The translations under genes were made by a program, and so were the position numbers. Shown one piece after another: positions 30,252 through 39,600 of a stretch of DNA of 49,023 nucleotides. Location: contig JAQBPE010000264.1 of NCBI GenBank assembly GCA_028287685.1, positions 1 through 49,023 of the forward strand. Reading direction: 5' to 3'. The number at the start of each line of letters is the position of its first letter. Within the stretch, counting starts at the first letter, position 1. The notes beneath the pieces are model-generated. The model worked only from the letters and a program-made list of their open reading frames with translations, made no database searches and was not told the DNA's origin. The stretch comes from Cyanobacteria bacterium RYN_339. Lineage in GTDB: Bacteria; Cyanobacteriota; Sericytochromatia; S15B-MN24; JAQBPE01.

Positions 30252-32171
30252 TTAGGGGCCGGGGCTCGGAGGGGTGCTCGTCGAGATCGCATCCACCCGA
30301 TCGGCCTGGTTGTCGTTCCGCGAGGTCATGATGACTTCCGCATTCAGGTCGCCGCCGCCGGCGATGTTCAGGTGCGGGGTCGTGAGGCGCGTCTTGTGGC
30401 CGGAGGTCGTCAGCTCGAACGAGTCGCTCAACGCGTAGTTCGTCACGACGTAGGTGAAGGTGCCGTCGTAGAAGACCTGGAAGTAGGCCACGGCAACCGA
30501 GCCGTTGACGAGGTAGCCCTTGAACTTGGACTGGGAGCCGCCGGAGGTAAACACCGTGCCGCCGAAGCCGTCGGGCAACTCGAGGTTCGGGAAGGCCGTG
30601 GGGGCACCCGGAACCGTCGAATTCGTCACGACCAGGCCGCCGCCTGCGATGGCCTTCGTAGCGTCCGTGCTGCCGCTGCCGAGAATGCCCGTGCCCGAGA
30701 AGGCGAAGACATCGCCCCTGAACCGGGCCACGATCTGCTTGATGTCGTCCTCGCCGGACGGCTGCGTCACGTCGATCGTCACCGTGCCGCTGTTCTCGTA
30801 GATGTTGACGTCCGGCTGGAAGTCGGTGCTGGTGAAGACCGGGTGGCCCAGCGTGGCGCCGACGGCGCTTGCCGCGTCGTCGTCCGACGCACCGGTGTTC
30901 TCGTCGGGCGGGATCGGGTCGCCCGGGTTGGGCGGGTTCGGGGTGTCGCCGGGGGTGGTGGAGTCGCCGGGGATGTCGATGACCTCGCCGCCGACGGAGA
31001 AGTCGCCACCGGCCGTCAGGCCGACGCCGATCGAGTCGAAGTCGCCGGGATCGAAGCCGCCGCCGGACAGCACGCCGCCGGCCGAAGCCGCCGCCGAGTA
31101 TTCCTGGGCCACGGTCTTGAAGTCGGCCTGGAAGTCATCCAGCACGCCGGCCTCTGCGAGCAAGGCCTGCATGTCGCCACCAGACAGGTCGCCATCGCCA
31201 GCGCACATCTTGTCTTCCAAGGCCGGGTTCTTGTCGAACGCCGCCTGGAGGTCGTCGCCCTTTTCGGCGGCCTTGTCCATGGCCTTGTCGATGGCTTCGG
31301 TCGGATCCTTCAGGTTGGAGTCCAGCGCCAACATCGCCGAGCAGGCGTCGTCCAGGGCGCTGGTGATGGGATCCATGTAGGCGTCCGAGGACGGCGCGTT
31401 GTCCAGCGCCGTGAGGTCGGAAGCGTTGAAATCGCCGGGGGCGTTCGGATCGTTGACGTTGGCGAAGCCGTCGTCGGTCTGCAGGTGGTGGTAAGGCGCG
31501 GCCTTCTTCTTGATGTTCTTGTCCAGCGTCTTGCCGGAGCCGGTGATCAAGCAGGTCACGGTCTTGCCGTTGGCCGTCGCGATGATGCGGGCGACCTTGC
31601 CGGGCGCCAGGCCCAGCACCGCCAGCTTGAACTGGCCGGCGCCGTCCGTCTGCACCAGGGCCGCGAGCTTGGGCGCGGCAGCGGCCTTGGGCTTGGGCGT
31701 GGCGAGGGCGGTCGTCGTCGGGGCCGCGGTGGTTGCTTGCGTGATGTGACGGTGGGCCCGGTAGTTGCCGGCGCCCTGGGCGACGATGTTGCCCGCGCCC
31801 TGGGCAACGATGTTGCCGGCGCCCTGGGCGATGATGTTGCCCCCGCCGGCGGCGACGATGCCCAGCGGCTTGCCGGTGATGGCATCTTCCACGCGCAACT
31901 GAGCATTGGCCATGGGGCCCTTGCTCAGCGTCGCCAGGCCCTTGAGCACGGTCGGCTTGGAATTGGCGACGGGGTTCGCCGGCGTCACCGTGGTGGTGTT
32001 GTTGCCGGACGGCGTGGTGGTGCTCGCCGCCGGGTTGGTACCAGCCGGGTTACCGGCGGGCGCGTTGGGGTTGAAAGAGGCTAATTGGCAGCCAGAAACC
32101 CCCACGGACAGCGCCACGGCGGTCGCAAGACCGATGGTGGCCCTGAGGGTCCGAATCCGCTTCACTGTCAT
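30252..32171 (-). CDS. Large lipoprotein with Gly-Asn octapeptide repeats
   Basis: A 639-residue protein with signal peptide and lipobox (VSGC, Cys28), then a Thr/Asn/Pro-rich spacer. Residues 75-103 (LKGLATLSKGPMANAQLRVEDAITGKPLG) resemble a carboxypeptidase-regulatory-like strand set. It is interrupted by four octapeptides (GGGNIIAQ, GAGNIVAQ twice, GAGNYRAH; residues 105-136), after which the domain seems to resume (LVQTDGAGQFKLAVLGLAPGKVARIIATANGK). An acidic helical region follows (230-380), then a Gly/Pro/Asp linker and a C-terminal beta domain with conserved Asn/Thr. The function is unknown. AGGAG lies upstream of the ATG. The repeat placed inside a beta domain parallels that of the lipoprotein at 8215. 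Confidence 0.83.
   Translation of the reverse strand: MTVKRIRTLRATIGLATAVALSVGVSGCQLASFNPNAPAGNPAGTNPAASTTTPSGNNTTTVTPANPVANSKPTVLKGLATLSKGPMANAQLRVEDAITGKPLGIVAAGGGNIIAQGAGNIVAQGAGNIVAQGAGNYRAHRHITQATTAAPTTTALATPKPKAAAAPKLAALVQTDGAGQFKLAVLGLAPGKVARIIATANGKTVTCLITGSGKTLDKNIKKKAAPYHHLQTDDGFANVNDPNAPGDFNASDLTALDNAPSSDAYMDPITSALDDACSAMLALDSNLKDPTEAIDKAMDKAAEKGDDLQAAFDKNPALEDKMCAGDGDLSGGDMQALLAEAGVLDDFQADFKTVAQEYSAAASAGGVLSGGGFDPGDFDSIGVGLTAGGDFSVGGEVIDIPGDSTTPGDTPNPPNPGDPIPPDENTGASDDDAASAVGATLGHPVFTSTDFQPDVNIYENSGTVTIDVTQPSGEDDIKQIVARFRGDVFAFSGTGILGSGSTDATKAIAGGGLVVTNSTVPGAPTAFPNLELPDGFGGTVFTSGGSQSKFKGYLVNGSVAVAYFQVFYDGTFTYVVTNYALSDSFELTTSGHKTRLTTPHLNIAGGGDLNAEVIMTSRNDNQADRVDAISTSTPPSPGP
31764..31859 (-). 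repeat. 24-bp tandem repeat coding for G-A-G-N-I-V-A-Q
   Basis: Four consecutive in-frame 24-bp units in the lipoprotein gene at 30252. The first three differ at a few positions, and the fourth (encoding GGGNIIAQ) is more diverged. It is coding, and the octapeptide periodicity suggests one strand or turn per unit. Confidence 0.85.
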
Positions 32172-32239
32172 GGGGGAGAATCTCCTTCGTCGTTTTCGAA
32201 TGATGGTTTGATATGAAGTGGCACACTGGCCATTGCTAT

Positions 32240-32269
32240 ACGATATCCAGGTTTATGGGACGCGGTCAA
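32240..32269 (-). promoter_or_regulatory. Possible promoter of the 639-aa lipoprotein gene
   Basis: On the minus strand TTGACC (32264-32269) and TATCGT (32240-32245) are separated by 18 bases in the AT-rich 203-base gap 32172-32374. TATAGC overlaps as an alternative -10. The match is moderate. I see nothing else in this gap. Confidence 0.35.
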
Positions 32270-32374
32270 TGAAGTTCGTCACACCCAAAAGATATACCCG
32301 CCTGCCTGGAGGCGATCACGGCGCGGCGCCATGAATGGTACGCGCCGGGCCGTAACGAGGGGATAACGGAGGGG

Positions 32375-33415
32375 TCACACGACGGCCGGTTCGCCTGCGG
32401 GTTGCTTGATCGGCAAGGTGATATTGAACGTCGTGCCCTTGTTCACCTCGCTCGTGACCACGATCTTGCCGTGATGGGCCTCGATGATGTCTTTCACGAT
32501 CGAGAGCCCGAGCCCCACGCCGCCGGTCACCCGGGAGCGCGCCTTGTCCACGCGGTAGAAGCGCTCGAAGATCCGGGGCAGATCGATCGGCGGGATCCCG
32601 ATCCCGGAGTCGATCACCTTGCAGAGCACGGTCCGGCCATCGTCGTTGGGGCTGACGTCCAGGGTCACGGCGCCGCTGGCGGGCGTGAACTTGATCGCGT
32701 TGTCCACCAGGTTGATCAACACCTGTTGGAGGCGATCGCGATCGGCCTCGATCGCGGGCATGTCTTCGGGGCACTTGATCACCAAGTTCACGTTGGCGAG
32801 CTTGGCGTGGTGTAGGAGGGTGCTCTCGACCTCGTCCGCCAGGCCCTGGAGCTCGAAGCGCGACATGTGCAGCACCGGGCGGCCCATCAGGTTGGCCACC
32901 GTCAACAGCTCGTTGACCAGGCGCGTCAGGCGATCGGCCTCGCCCTGGATGTTGTTCAGGAACTTCGCACGCATGCGGTCGTCCCGCATGGCGCCCATCT
33001 GCAACGACTCCGCGGCCATCCGGATGGCGGTCAACGGCGTGCGCAGCTCGTGGCTGACGTTCGCCACGAAGTCCTGCTGCATGCTGCCGAGCTTGTAGAT
33101 GTGGGTCCAGTCATGCACGGAGAGGATCGTCTGATTGCCTTCGCGCAGGGCCGTCACGGCCACCGTGCGCTCGGGCCACCACTCGGGCAGCAGCTCGACC
33201 GTCTGGCTCTCGCCCTTGGCCTTGGCTTCGGCGATCACGGCCTGGACTTGGGGCTCCGCCAACAGCTTCTCCAGCCGCTCGGCCCCGTCCTCGATCGGCA
33301 TGTCCGACAAGGACTGGATCGCGCCTCGGGTCTGGCCGACCACCTTGTTCGCGTCGTCCAGCACCACGATGCCGTCGTACAGCCGGGGCTTGAGGCTAAA
33401 CTCTTCTTTCGCCAT
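32375..33415 (-). CDS. Cytosolic histidine kinase, PhoR-like core
   Basis: A 346-residue sensor kinase. Residues 8-108 are PAS-like (YDGIVVLDDANKVVGQTRGA...TVAVTALREGNQTILSVHDWT). The HisKA domain has the phospho-acceptor H122 in FVANVSHELRTPLTAI. The HATPase domain has the N box (QVLINLVDNAIKFTP), G1 (IDSGIGIP), F box (RIFERFYRVD) and G2 (GVGLGLSIV), all intact. There is no membrane helix, so the signal is internal. No response regulator is encoded in the window, so its partner is elsewhere. It lies 16 bases after the M20-like gene on the same strand and is probably the last gene of that operon. GAAAGGA precedes the ATG. Confidence 0.93.
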   Translation of the reverse strand: MAKEEFSLKPRLYDGIVVLDDANKVVGQTRGAIQSLSDMPIEDGAERLEKLLAEPQVQAVIAEAKAKGESQTVELLPEWWPERTVAVTALREGNQTILSVHDWTHIYKLGSMQQDFVANVSHELRTPLTAIRMAAESLQMGAMRDDRMRAKFLNNIQGEADRLTRLVNELLTVANLMGRPVLHMSRFELQGLADEVESTLLHHAKLANVNLVIKCPEDMPAIEADRDRLQQVLINLVDNAIKFTPASGAVTLDVSPNDDGRTVLCKVIDSGIGIPPIDLPRIFERFYRVDKARSRVTGGVGLGLSIVKDIIEAHHGKIVVTSEVNKGTTFNITLPIKQPAGEPAVV

Positions 33416-33431
33416 GAGGTTCCTTTCGTGT

Positions 33432-34673
33432 TTAACCAGAGATCCCGTGGGAGATGGCGGCGTAGCCGCCGACCGCCTGCACGAGCTTGTCGATCGATAG
33501 CCGGTCGAAGGGGGTCTGGGCGAACTTCTCGTCGCCCGGTGCGTAACCGATCGTCGCGATCTTCTTGATCGCGGCCGTGTAGCCCCCATCGGTCGAGAAG
33601 TTCCACTTGCCCAGGCGGGGCTGTTGGCCGGTGCCCTCCAGGGCGGCGACCGCAGAGCGCACCAGGGCGTGGTTGCTCTCCGTGACGAAGGGGTGCATCA
33701 GCTTGGTCGCGGTCTGGTGCAAGCCCGTGTAAGACGTGACCGCAGCCTGGCGCACCCGCACCTCGCCCTTGAATTCCGGGTCGGCGGCCGTGAGCTGGTT
33801 GACGATCGATTGGACCTGCCAGACCACCGCATCCGGGGCCTCCGCCGGCAGGAAGCGCCGGTCTAGCGAGACAAGGCAGCGGTCGGGCACGCGGCTGCTG
33901 CCCGTGGGCGCGCTCTCGATGCCGGTGATCGCAATCGTGCTCTTGTCGAGGAAGGGGTGGCCCGGCAAGCTCGTGGCGAGTTGTTCCACGCCGGCGATCA
34001 CGCCCACCATCTTGGCCACGGCGTTGACCCCCAGCCAGGGCGCGCCGGCATGGCTGGTGCGACCGATCGTCAGCACCTCGAGCTCCAGGCGGCCGCGGTG
34101 GCCCAGGTGCACGTCCAGGTTGGTGGGGTTGCCCAATACCACCAGATCGTATTGCAGCCCGCGATCGGGCAGGCTCTTGTCCACCAGGTAGCGCATGCCC
34201 ACGTTGCCTTTGGCATGGGCCTGTACGACGCCGGCGAAGAGGTAGTCACCGCGCAGGGGCACGCCCAGCTTCTTCAGCAGCGCGCCGCCGTAAATCATGG
34301 CGGCAAGGGCGCCCTTGTGGTTGCTGGCGCCGCGGCCATGCAGGTAGCCTTCCGCCAACCGGCCCTCGTAGGGCCCGTATTGCCAGTCCGCTCGCTCGCC
34401 CGGATCCTGGTGGTCCAGGTGGCACGTGAACAACACGGAGGGCCCGGTGCCGTTGCCCTTGATCCGGCCGATGCAGTTGCCGAGATCGTCGACGCCCACT
34501 TCGTCATAGCCCAGGGAGCGCATCTTGTCCGTCAGGACGTTGACCAGCGCGCCTTCCTCGCCACAGAGGCTGGGGGTGCTGACGAGGCGCCGGGCCAACT
34601 CCACGATCTCGTCCCGCCAGGCCTCCGCTTGGGTGGCCAGCGTGCTGGGATCGAGCTGTTCCGTGGGGCTCAT
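33432..34673 (-). CDS. M20/YgeY-like metallohydrolase homologue lacking metal ligands
   Basis: A 413-residue protein with the overall sequence pattern of M20 peptidases, closest by eye to the YgeY group. The first motif keeps H85 and D87 (CHLDH), but the bridging Asp of GRGxxDxKG is N118 (GRGASNHKG), the base/ligand pair EE is A152-H153 (QAHA), the Glu of the EP motif is N182 (GNPT), and the C-terminal His is Q386 (FAQTPFD). Four of the five conserved metal/catalytic motifs are lost, yet the frame and the rest of the fold are intact, so this looks like a conserved non-catalytic binding protein. Starts at 34679 and 34673 are possible, and GGAAGG fits 34673. A TATAGT -10 lies at 34702-34707. 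Confidence 0.88.
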   Translation of the reverse strand: MSPTEQLDPSTLATQAEAWRDEIVELARRLVSTPSLCGEEGALVNVLTDKMRSLGYDEVGVDDLGNCIGRIKGNGTGPSVLFTCHLDHQDPGERADWQYGPYEGRLAEGYLHGRGASNHKGALAAMIYGGALLKKLGVPLRGDYLFAGVVQAHAKGNVGMRYLVDKSLPDRGLQYDLVVLGNPTNLDVHLGHRGRLELEVLTIGRTSHAGAPWLGVNAVAKMVGVIAGVEQLATSLPGHPFLDKSTIAITGIESAPTGSSRVPDRCLVSLDRRFLPAEAPDAVVWQVQSIVNQLTAADPEFKGEVRVRQAAVTSYTGLHQTATKLMHPFVTESNHALVRSAVAALEGTGQQPRLGKWNFSTDGGYTAAIKKIATIGYAPGDEKFAQTPFDRLSIDKLVQAVGGYAAISHGISG

Positions 34674-34701
34674 CGGCATCCTTCCAGAAGGTGGATGCAC
34701 C

Positions 34702-34707
34702 ACTATA
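34702..34707 (-). promoter_or_regulatory. Possible internal -10 before the M20-like gene
   Basis: The minus strand reads GGGTATAGTGG about 30 bases before the ATG at 34673, which could give the M20-like and histidine kinase genes an extra promoter. No -35 is evident. Confidence 0.35.
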
Positions 34708-34754
34708 CCCTATGGGCGCCCCGTTCAGGTGCGTGGCGCCACTAGCCGCAGGCG

Positions 34755-35585
34755 CTAGCTCTTGGGTTTTTGGCGGCCGAGCTTGCCGCGCACGGTGTCC
34801 CAGAAGCCGGCTTCCGGGATGGGGCCGGTGGCCTTGGCGGTGGAGGGAAGCTCCGTGGTGTTCTTGCCGGGCTCCGTGCCGGCGGGAGCCGTTTGCTTGT
34901 TGGGGCTGCGTGGGGGGAAGAGCTTGCCCAGCAGCGGGTCGCCGCGGAAAGTCACGTTGAAGTTGGTCACGATGTAGTACTTGCCGCGCACCTTGGGCAG
35001 CGGCAACGCTTCCAGGAACACGGTCGAGGCGGGTGGTTCCAGCTCGCCGGCGCGTTTCAGGCGCTCGCGCAATGCGTCGAGCGCCCGCGTGGCGTCGCTG
35101 TATTGGAAGCAGGCTACTTGCATCTGGCGCGCCAGGCGCGGGTTGGATGCGGCGCGGCCAAGCAACGCGCGGATCAACGGTTGGACGTCAGGCGGCAAGC
35201 CGGCCAGGCGCTCCTCGGCCTCGTGGCGGGTGCGCGCGAACAGGTCCATCGCCAGGCGGATGGCGTTGATCTTGGTCTCCACGGGTTGGCAGATGCGCTC
35301 GCCCACCTTCAAGACCTCTTCGGCCTGGCCTTCCAGCAGCACCCAGGCGCGGATGGCGGCGTCGCTAGGCCCCGACGGTGGTTCCATGTCATCAGGTGTC
35401 ACCAGGGGGGCCGTTGCGTCCGGCGAACCGGTGCGTGGGACCTCCAACTCCTGGAAGCGCACGAAACGGTCCGTGTGCCCGTCAGGCGCTAGCCGCCCGA
35501 TCATGGGCGTGCGCCGGGTGCCGGGGTCTGGCAGCTCCGTCGTTTGCTCCGGTGCAGGTTTCTCGGCTTCTGGCTCGTCCGTCAC
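34755..35585 (-). CDS. Unrecognised 276-aa protein coupled to the HisC-like gene
   Basis: A soluble protein with a Glu/Pro-rich N-terminal 70 residues, a helical core (AIRAWVLLEGQAEEVLKVGERICQPVETKINAIRLAMDLFARTRHEAEERLAGLPPDVQPLIRALLGRAA and on to about 200), a short beta segment (GKYYIVTNFNVTF) and a Pro/Thr-rich, basic tail. No family is recognised. The start is a GTG (35585) two bases after the stop of the HisC-like gene, with GGCAGGTAGG upstream, implying coupled translation. Its place between a pseudo-aminotransferase and a pseudo-M20 protein suggests a role in the same signalling block. Confidence 0.75.
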   Translation of the reverse strand: MTDEPEAEKPAPEQTTELPDPGTRRTPMIGRLAPDGHTDRFVRFQELEVPRTGSPDATAPLVTPDDMEPPSGPSDAAIRAWVLLEGQAEEVLKVGERICQPVETKINAIRLAMDLFARTRHEAEERLAGLPPDVQPLIRALLGRAASNPRLARQMQVACFQYSDATRALDALRERLKRAGELEPPASTVFLEALPLPKVRGKYYIVTNFNVTFRGDPLLGKLFPPRSPNKQTAPAGTEPGKNTTELPSTAKATGPIPEAGFWDTVRGKLGRQKPKS

Positions 35586-35587
35586 GC

Positions 35588-36673
35588 CTACCTGCCCGAG
35601 GTTTTGAAACCCACGGCCGGGGGGTCGGCCCCGAACAGGGCGGTCATCGCATCCACGAAGATGGCGTTCATGGCCGGCGTGCCCACCGTGACGCGCACGC
35701 AATTCATCAAGGGGGACCGGTCGAAGGCCTGCACGGCCACGCCCTTGTCCAGCAGACGCTCGGCCAGGTCGCGCCCATCCAGGGTGGTGCCGACCAGCAG
35801 GAAGTTCGCGGCGCTGGGCCACGTCACCACCCCCTGTACGGCAGACAACGCTTGCCGGAGGGTTTCCCGCTCGCGGACCAAGTCCGCACGGGATGGCGGC
35901 CAATCGTCGCTGGAGAGCAGCACCTGCGCCGCCAGCAGCGCCGTGCCGCCCACGTTATGCGGCAGCCGGATCTTCTCGATTTCGGCCGTCACGCGTGGGT
36001 GGGCCAGCAGGTAGCCGACGCGGAAGGCGGCCGCGTGGGAGAAGGCGCGCAGCACCGCCAGGTTCTCGACCTCCGGGATCGCGTCGGCCAGGGAGACGCC
36101 GCTGTATTCGATATGGGTTTCGTCCACGACCACCAGGGCGCCGGTGTCGCGGGCTATTGCCAGGATCTCGTCGCGCGCGAAGAGGTTGCCCGTCGGGTTG
36201 TTGGGGTTGCCGACCAGGACCACGCTGGCTTCCTGGTTGTTGGCCGTGGCCACGACCTGCTCGACCGGCAGCGTGAAGTCGGCTTTCAGCAGCACCGCCA
36301 CATGCTTGATGCCCAGGGTTTGCGCCAGGCGGCCGTAGGTCGGGTTGGTGGGCACGGGGTAGACCAGCGTGCCGCGCAAGCACCAGGCCGTGAGCACGTT
36401 GCGCAGCATGTCGTCGGCGCCCGCGCCCAGGCTGACCCAGTCCGGCTCCAGGCCCAGGGGTTCGGCGATCGCCCGCTGTAAATCAAGATGGCCGGGCGGG
36501 TGGCGGTTCCAATCGACGGCCAGAAAGGCGTCCGCCCAGCGGCGCTTCAGCGCGTCCGGCCAATCCAGGGGCGACTCGTCCTCGTCCAGCTTGGCTACCA
36601 CCGTAGGCGTAGCCTCCCGCCCCACGGGCAGGTTCAGCAGATCCAGGCGTTGCAGCTTGTCGAGCTTGCTCAC
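35588..36673 (-). CDS. HisC-like class II aminotransferase homologue without PLP lysine
   Basis: A 361-residue fold-type I protein closest by eye to histidinol-phosphate aminotransferase. It keeps VGNPNNPTG (154-162), VVVDETHIEY with D184, FRVGY with R218 and the C-terminal arginine in NCVRVTVGT. The lysine that binds PLP, normally in FSKxxxLAGLRxGY, is missing: the motif reads AFSHAAAFRVGY, with His213 at the Lys position and three residues deleted. The DEAY tyrosine is also His187. Transamination is thus unlikely. The start is GTG, overlapping the stop of the giant kinase gene as GTGA (36670-36673), so the two are translationally coupled. Confidence 0.87.
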   Translation of the reverse strand: MSKLDKLQRLDLLNLPVGREATPTVVAKLDEDESPLDWPDALKRRWADAFLAVDWNRHPPGHLDLQRAIAEPLGLEPDWVSLGAGADDMLRNVLTAWCLRGTLVYPVPTNPTYGRLAQTLGIKHVAVLLKADFTLPVEQVVATANNQEASVVLVGNPNNPTGNLFARDEILAIARDTGALVVVDETHIEYSGVSLADAIPEVENLAVLRAFSHAAAFRVGYLLAHPRVTAEIEKIRLPHNVGGTALLAAQVLLSSDDWPPSRADLVRERETLRQALSAVQGVVTWPSAANFLLVGTTLDGRDLAERLLDKGVAVQAFDRSPLMNCVRVTVGTPAMNAIFVDAMTALFGADPPAVGFKTSGR

Positions 36674-39600
36674 GCTTTGGGGCTGGCCTCTTCGCCGGAG
36701 AGCTCTTCGCTCCAGGCCACGACCCGGTCGCGGCCCGTCGCCTTGCCATGGTACAGCGCGGCGTCGGCGCGGCCGAGGATGGCGGCGGCGTCCTTGTCGC
36801 CCGCGGCCAGGCCGGAGACGCCCAGGGTGGCGGTCACGCCGCGGATGGGGCGGCCTTCCACGTCCACCACCTCGATGCTTGCCAGCGCCTTGCGGAAGCG
36901 CTCGGCCAGGATCATCGCGCCCGGCGCGTCCGTGTCCGGGCACAGCACCACGAACTCCTCCCCGCCGTAGCGGGCGGGCAGGTCACAGGTGCGCGCGGCC
37001 TTGGCGAGCGCGTCGGCCACGGCCACCAGCACCCGGTCGCCCACGGCGTGGCCGTAGGTGTCGTTGATGCGCTTGAAGTGGTCCACGTCCACCAGCAAGA
37101 GCGACATCGCGCGCTTGTAGCGGCGGGAGATGTCCAGCTCGCGCGCGGCCTGGTCCAGGAAGAACCGTCGATTGCGCAAGCCGGTCAGGGCGTCCGTGCT
37201 GGCCTCGTAGTCGGCCTTGCGGTACATCTCCAGCGCCCGCTCCAGCTCCGCCGCGCGTTGGTTGAGCGTGGAGTAGAGCGTGGCGTTCTCGATGGCGACG
37301 CTGGCGTGGCTGGCGATCGCCTTCAAGAGGTCCAGGTCCTTGTCCGAGAAGGTGGTGACGACCGCCTGCGAGTCCACGTACAACACGCCCAGGCTCTTGC
37401 CCTTGGCTTGCAGGGGCACGCACATCAGGGTGCGCAGGTTGAGCGCCATGATCGACTTGCTGCTCTGGAACTCCTCGTTGGTGGTGGCGTCCATGATCGC
37501 CAGCGCCTGCCCGGTAGCCAGCACCTTCTGGCTGACGGACATGGAGCTGCGCTCGTGGGCGATCGCCCGCCCGAACTGGTTGAAGGCCGCGCGGCAGATC
37601 AGCTTGTCCGGCTCTTCTTCGTCGCGCAGCAGCACGAAGCCGCGCTCCGCCTTGGTGATTTCGAGCGTCAGGCGCACCACCTGGTCCAGCACCGCGTCGA
37701 TCTGCAACGTTTCGTTGATCTGGCGCGCCAGGTCGTTGAGCATCTCCAGCTGTTGGCTCTTGGCCGTCCACTCCTTGAACAGCACGCCGTATTGGCCGGC
37801 CACGTTCTGGAGATCGAGGCTCACGCGTTGCAGGCGCTCCAGCGTCAGCTGGCTGGCCTCCGGCGAGGCCAGCGGGCTCTCCGTGGTGATGCCCGGGATC
37901 TTCTCCATCACGCGTTGGAGGTCGGGCTGGGCCAGGAAGCGCGCGCGGGCCTCCGGTTCCAGCTCGTCGCCCAGGCCCCTCAGGGTCTTCTGGGCGTCGA
38001 GCAGCATGGTCGAGGCGCCTTCGCCGGCCGTCACCTGGCTCAGGCCGAAGAGCGCGAGCGCGCGGAACTGGGGCTCGCCGGCTTGCTCGGCCAGCGTCAG
38101 GGCCGCCTGGTAGAAGCCCGTGGCCTCCGGGTAGCCGCCGGCGGCGGCCAACTCGCCCTGGACCAGGGCCGTGCGGCAAGATAGCAGGTCGGCGCCGATC
38201 ACCGAGCAGACGCCGGCGGCCTGGTCGGCCGCCTTGCGGGCCTCGTCCGGTTGGTCCTTGCGCAGCAGCATGGCCTTGGCGAACAGGCCACGCGCAAGCG
38301 AGCCCTTGGCATCGGCGTCGATCGCGGCCTGGATCGCGCGGTCCGCGAAGTCGCGGGCCACGTCGGATTGGCCCATGCGGCTGTGGATCTCGGCGAGGTA
38401 GGTGGAGAGGCGCACATGGGCGCCGGTGTCGTCCATCGAGCGCAGCATGAACAGGCCCTCCTGGGCCGCGTTCAGCGCTTCCTGGATCTCGCCCAGCAGC
38501 AGCCAGCCCTCCACCACGAAGGGCAGCACGATCGAGTAGACGTAGTTGCTGGTTTCGCGCGCCAGCTGCTCCGCCGCGCGCAGCTGCTCCACGCCCTTGG
38601 CGTAGTCGCCGCGGTGCAGCAGCACCAGCGCCAGCACGGCCCCGCCGATCGGCAGCGCCTGCTTGTGGTCCAGCTCCTTGGCGAGGGTCGCGCACTGGCC
38701 GGCCAGGTCCAGGGCGCGCCAGAGGTTGCCCAGCTCCAGCGCCACGATCGACTGGTTGAGCACGCCGATCACGTAGTCGTCCTGGATGCCCAGCTCCTTG
38801 GCGAGGGCGGTGTTCCGGCGCGCGGACTCCTGGGCGTCCTTGAGCTTGCCGGCCTGCAACTGGACCTCGAACAGCAAGTTGTAGCTGTACTCCACGCCGC
38901 CCTTGTCGCCGATGCGCTCCTGGAGCTCGATCGCCTCCGTGATGTGGCCGAAGCCTTGTTCGCGGGTGGAGCCGCCAGCGGCCACCTCGAGGTAGCCCAG
39001 GAAGCACAGGCTGCTGGCGTACCAACTGGTCAGATCGGCGGCCTTGGCGCGTTCCGCCGCAACGGAGAAGACCTCGCGGGCGCGGGTGAAGCTGCCCTGG
39101 AAGAACAGGCAACGGCCCATGTTCACGCGGGCGCGGGCGGCGGTGCGGGCGTTGCCCAGCTCGTCGGCCAGCTCGATCGCGCGCTCGAAGCCCTTGATGG
39201 CCTCCGAGATACGCGCGCCGGTGCCAGACAGCGACCCGTTCTTGGCCTGGGTCACGACCATCTCCAGCAGCCGGGCCTTGTCGCCCAGCTTCTCCGCCAG
39301 CGGGATGCCCGCGCTCAGGTACTGGTTGGCCTTCTCGAGGTCGTAGCGCCAGTGGGCCACGGTGGCGAGCAGGTTGAGGTAGTCGCAGCGCGTCTCCTCC
39401 CAGACCTCGGCCACCTTGCGGCCGTCGACCAGCGCCAGGCCGGCCGTCAAGAGGTCTTGGGCCAGGTCCAGCGCGAAGATGTCGAGGTTCTTGCCACCGG
39501 CGTCCAGGGCGTAGCGGATGGCGCGCCCTGCCAGGTCGCTGGCGCCGTCGGGGCTCGCGGCCAGGAAGTGGCGGGCCAGCAGCGTAAGGTCGCCCAAGGA

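Noticed and set aside
31764-31859. CRISPR-like direct repeats of 24 bp
   Set aside because: Units are contiguous without spacers, in frame, and encode an octapeptide repeat in a lipoprotein.
33432-36673. HisC-like and M20-like genes as frameshifted pseudogenes
   Set aside because: Both frames are uninterrupted over full family length with good starts and conserved non-catalytic residues; only catalytic positions are changed, which argues for functional pseudoenzymes rather than decay.
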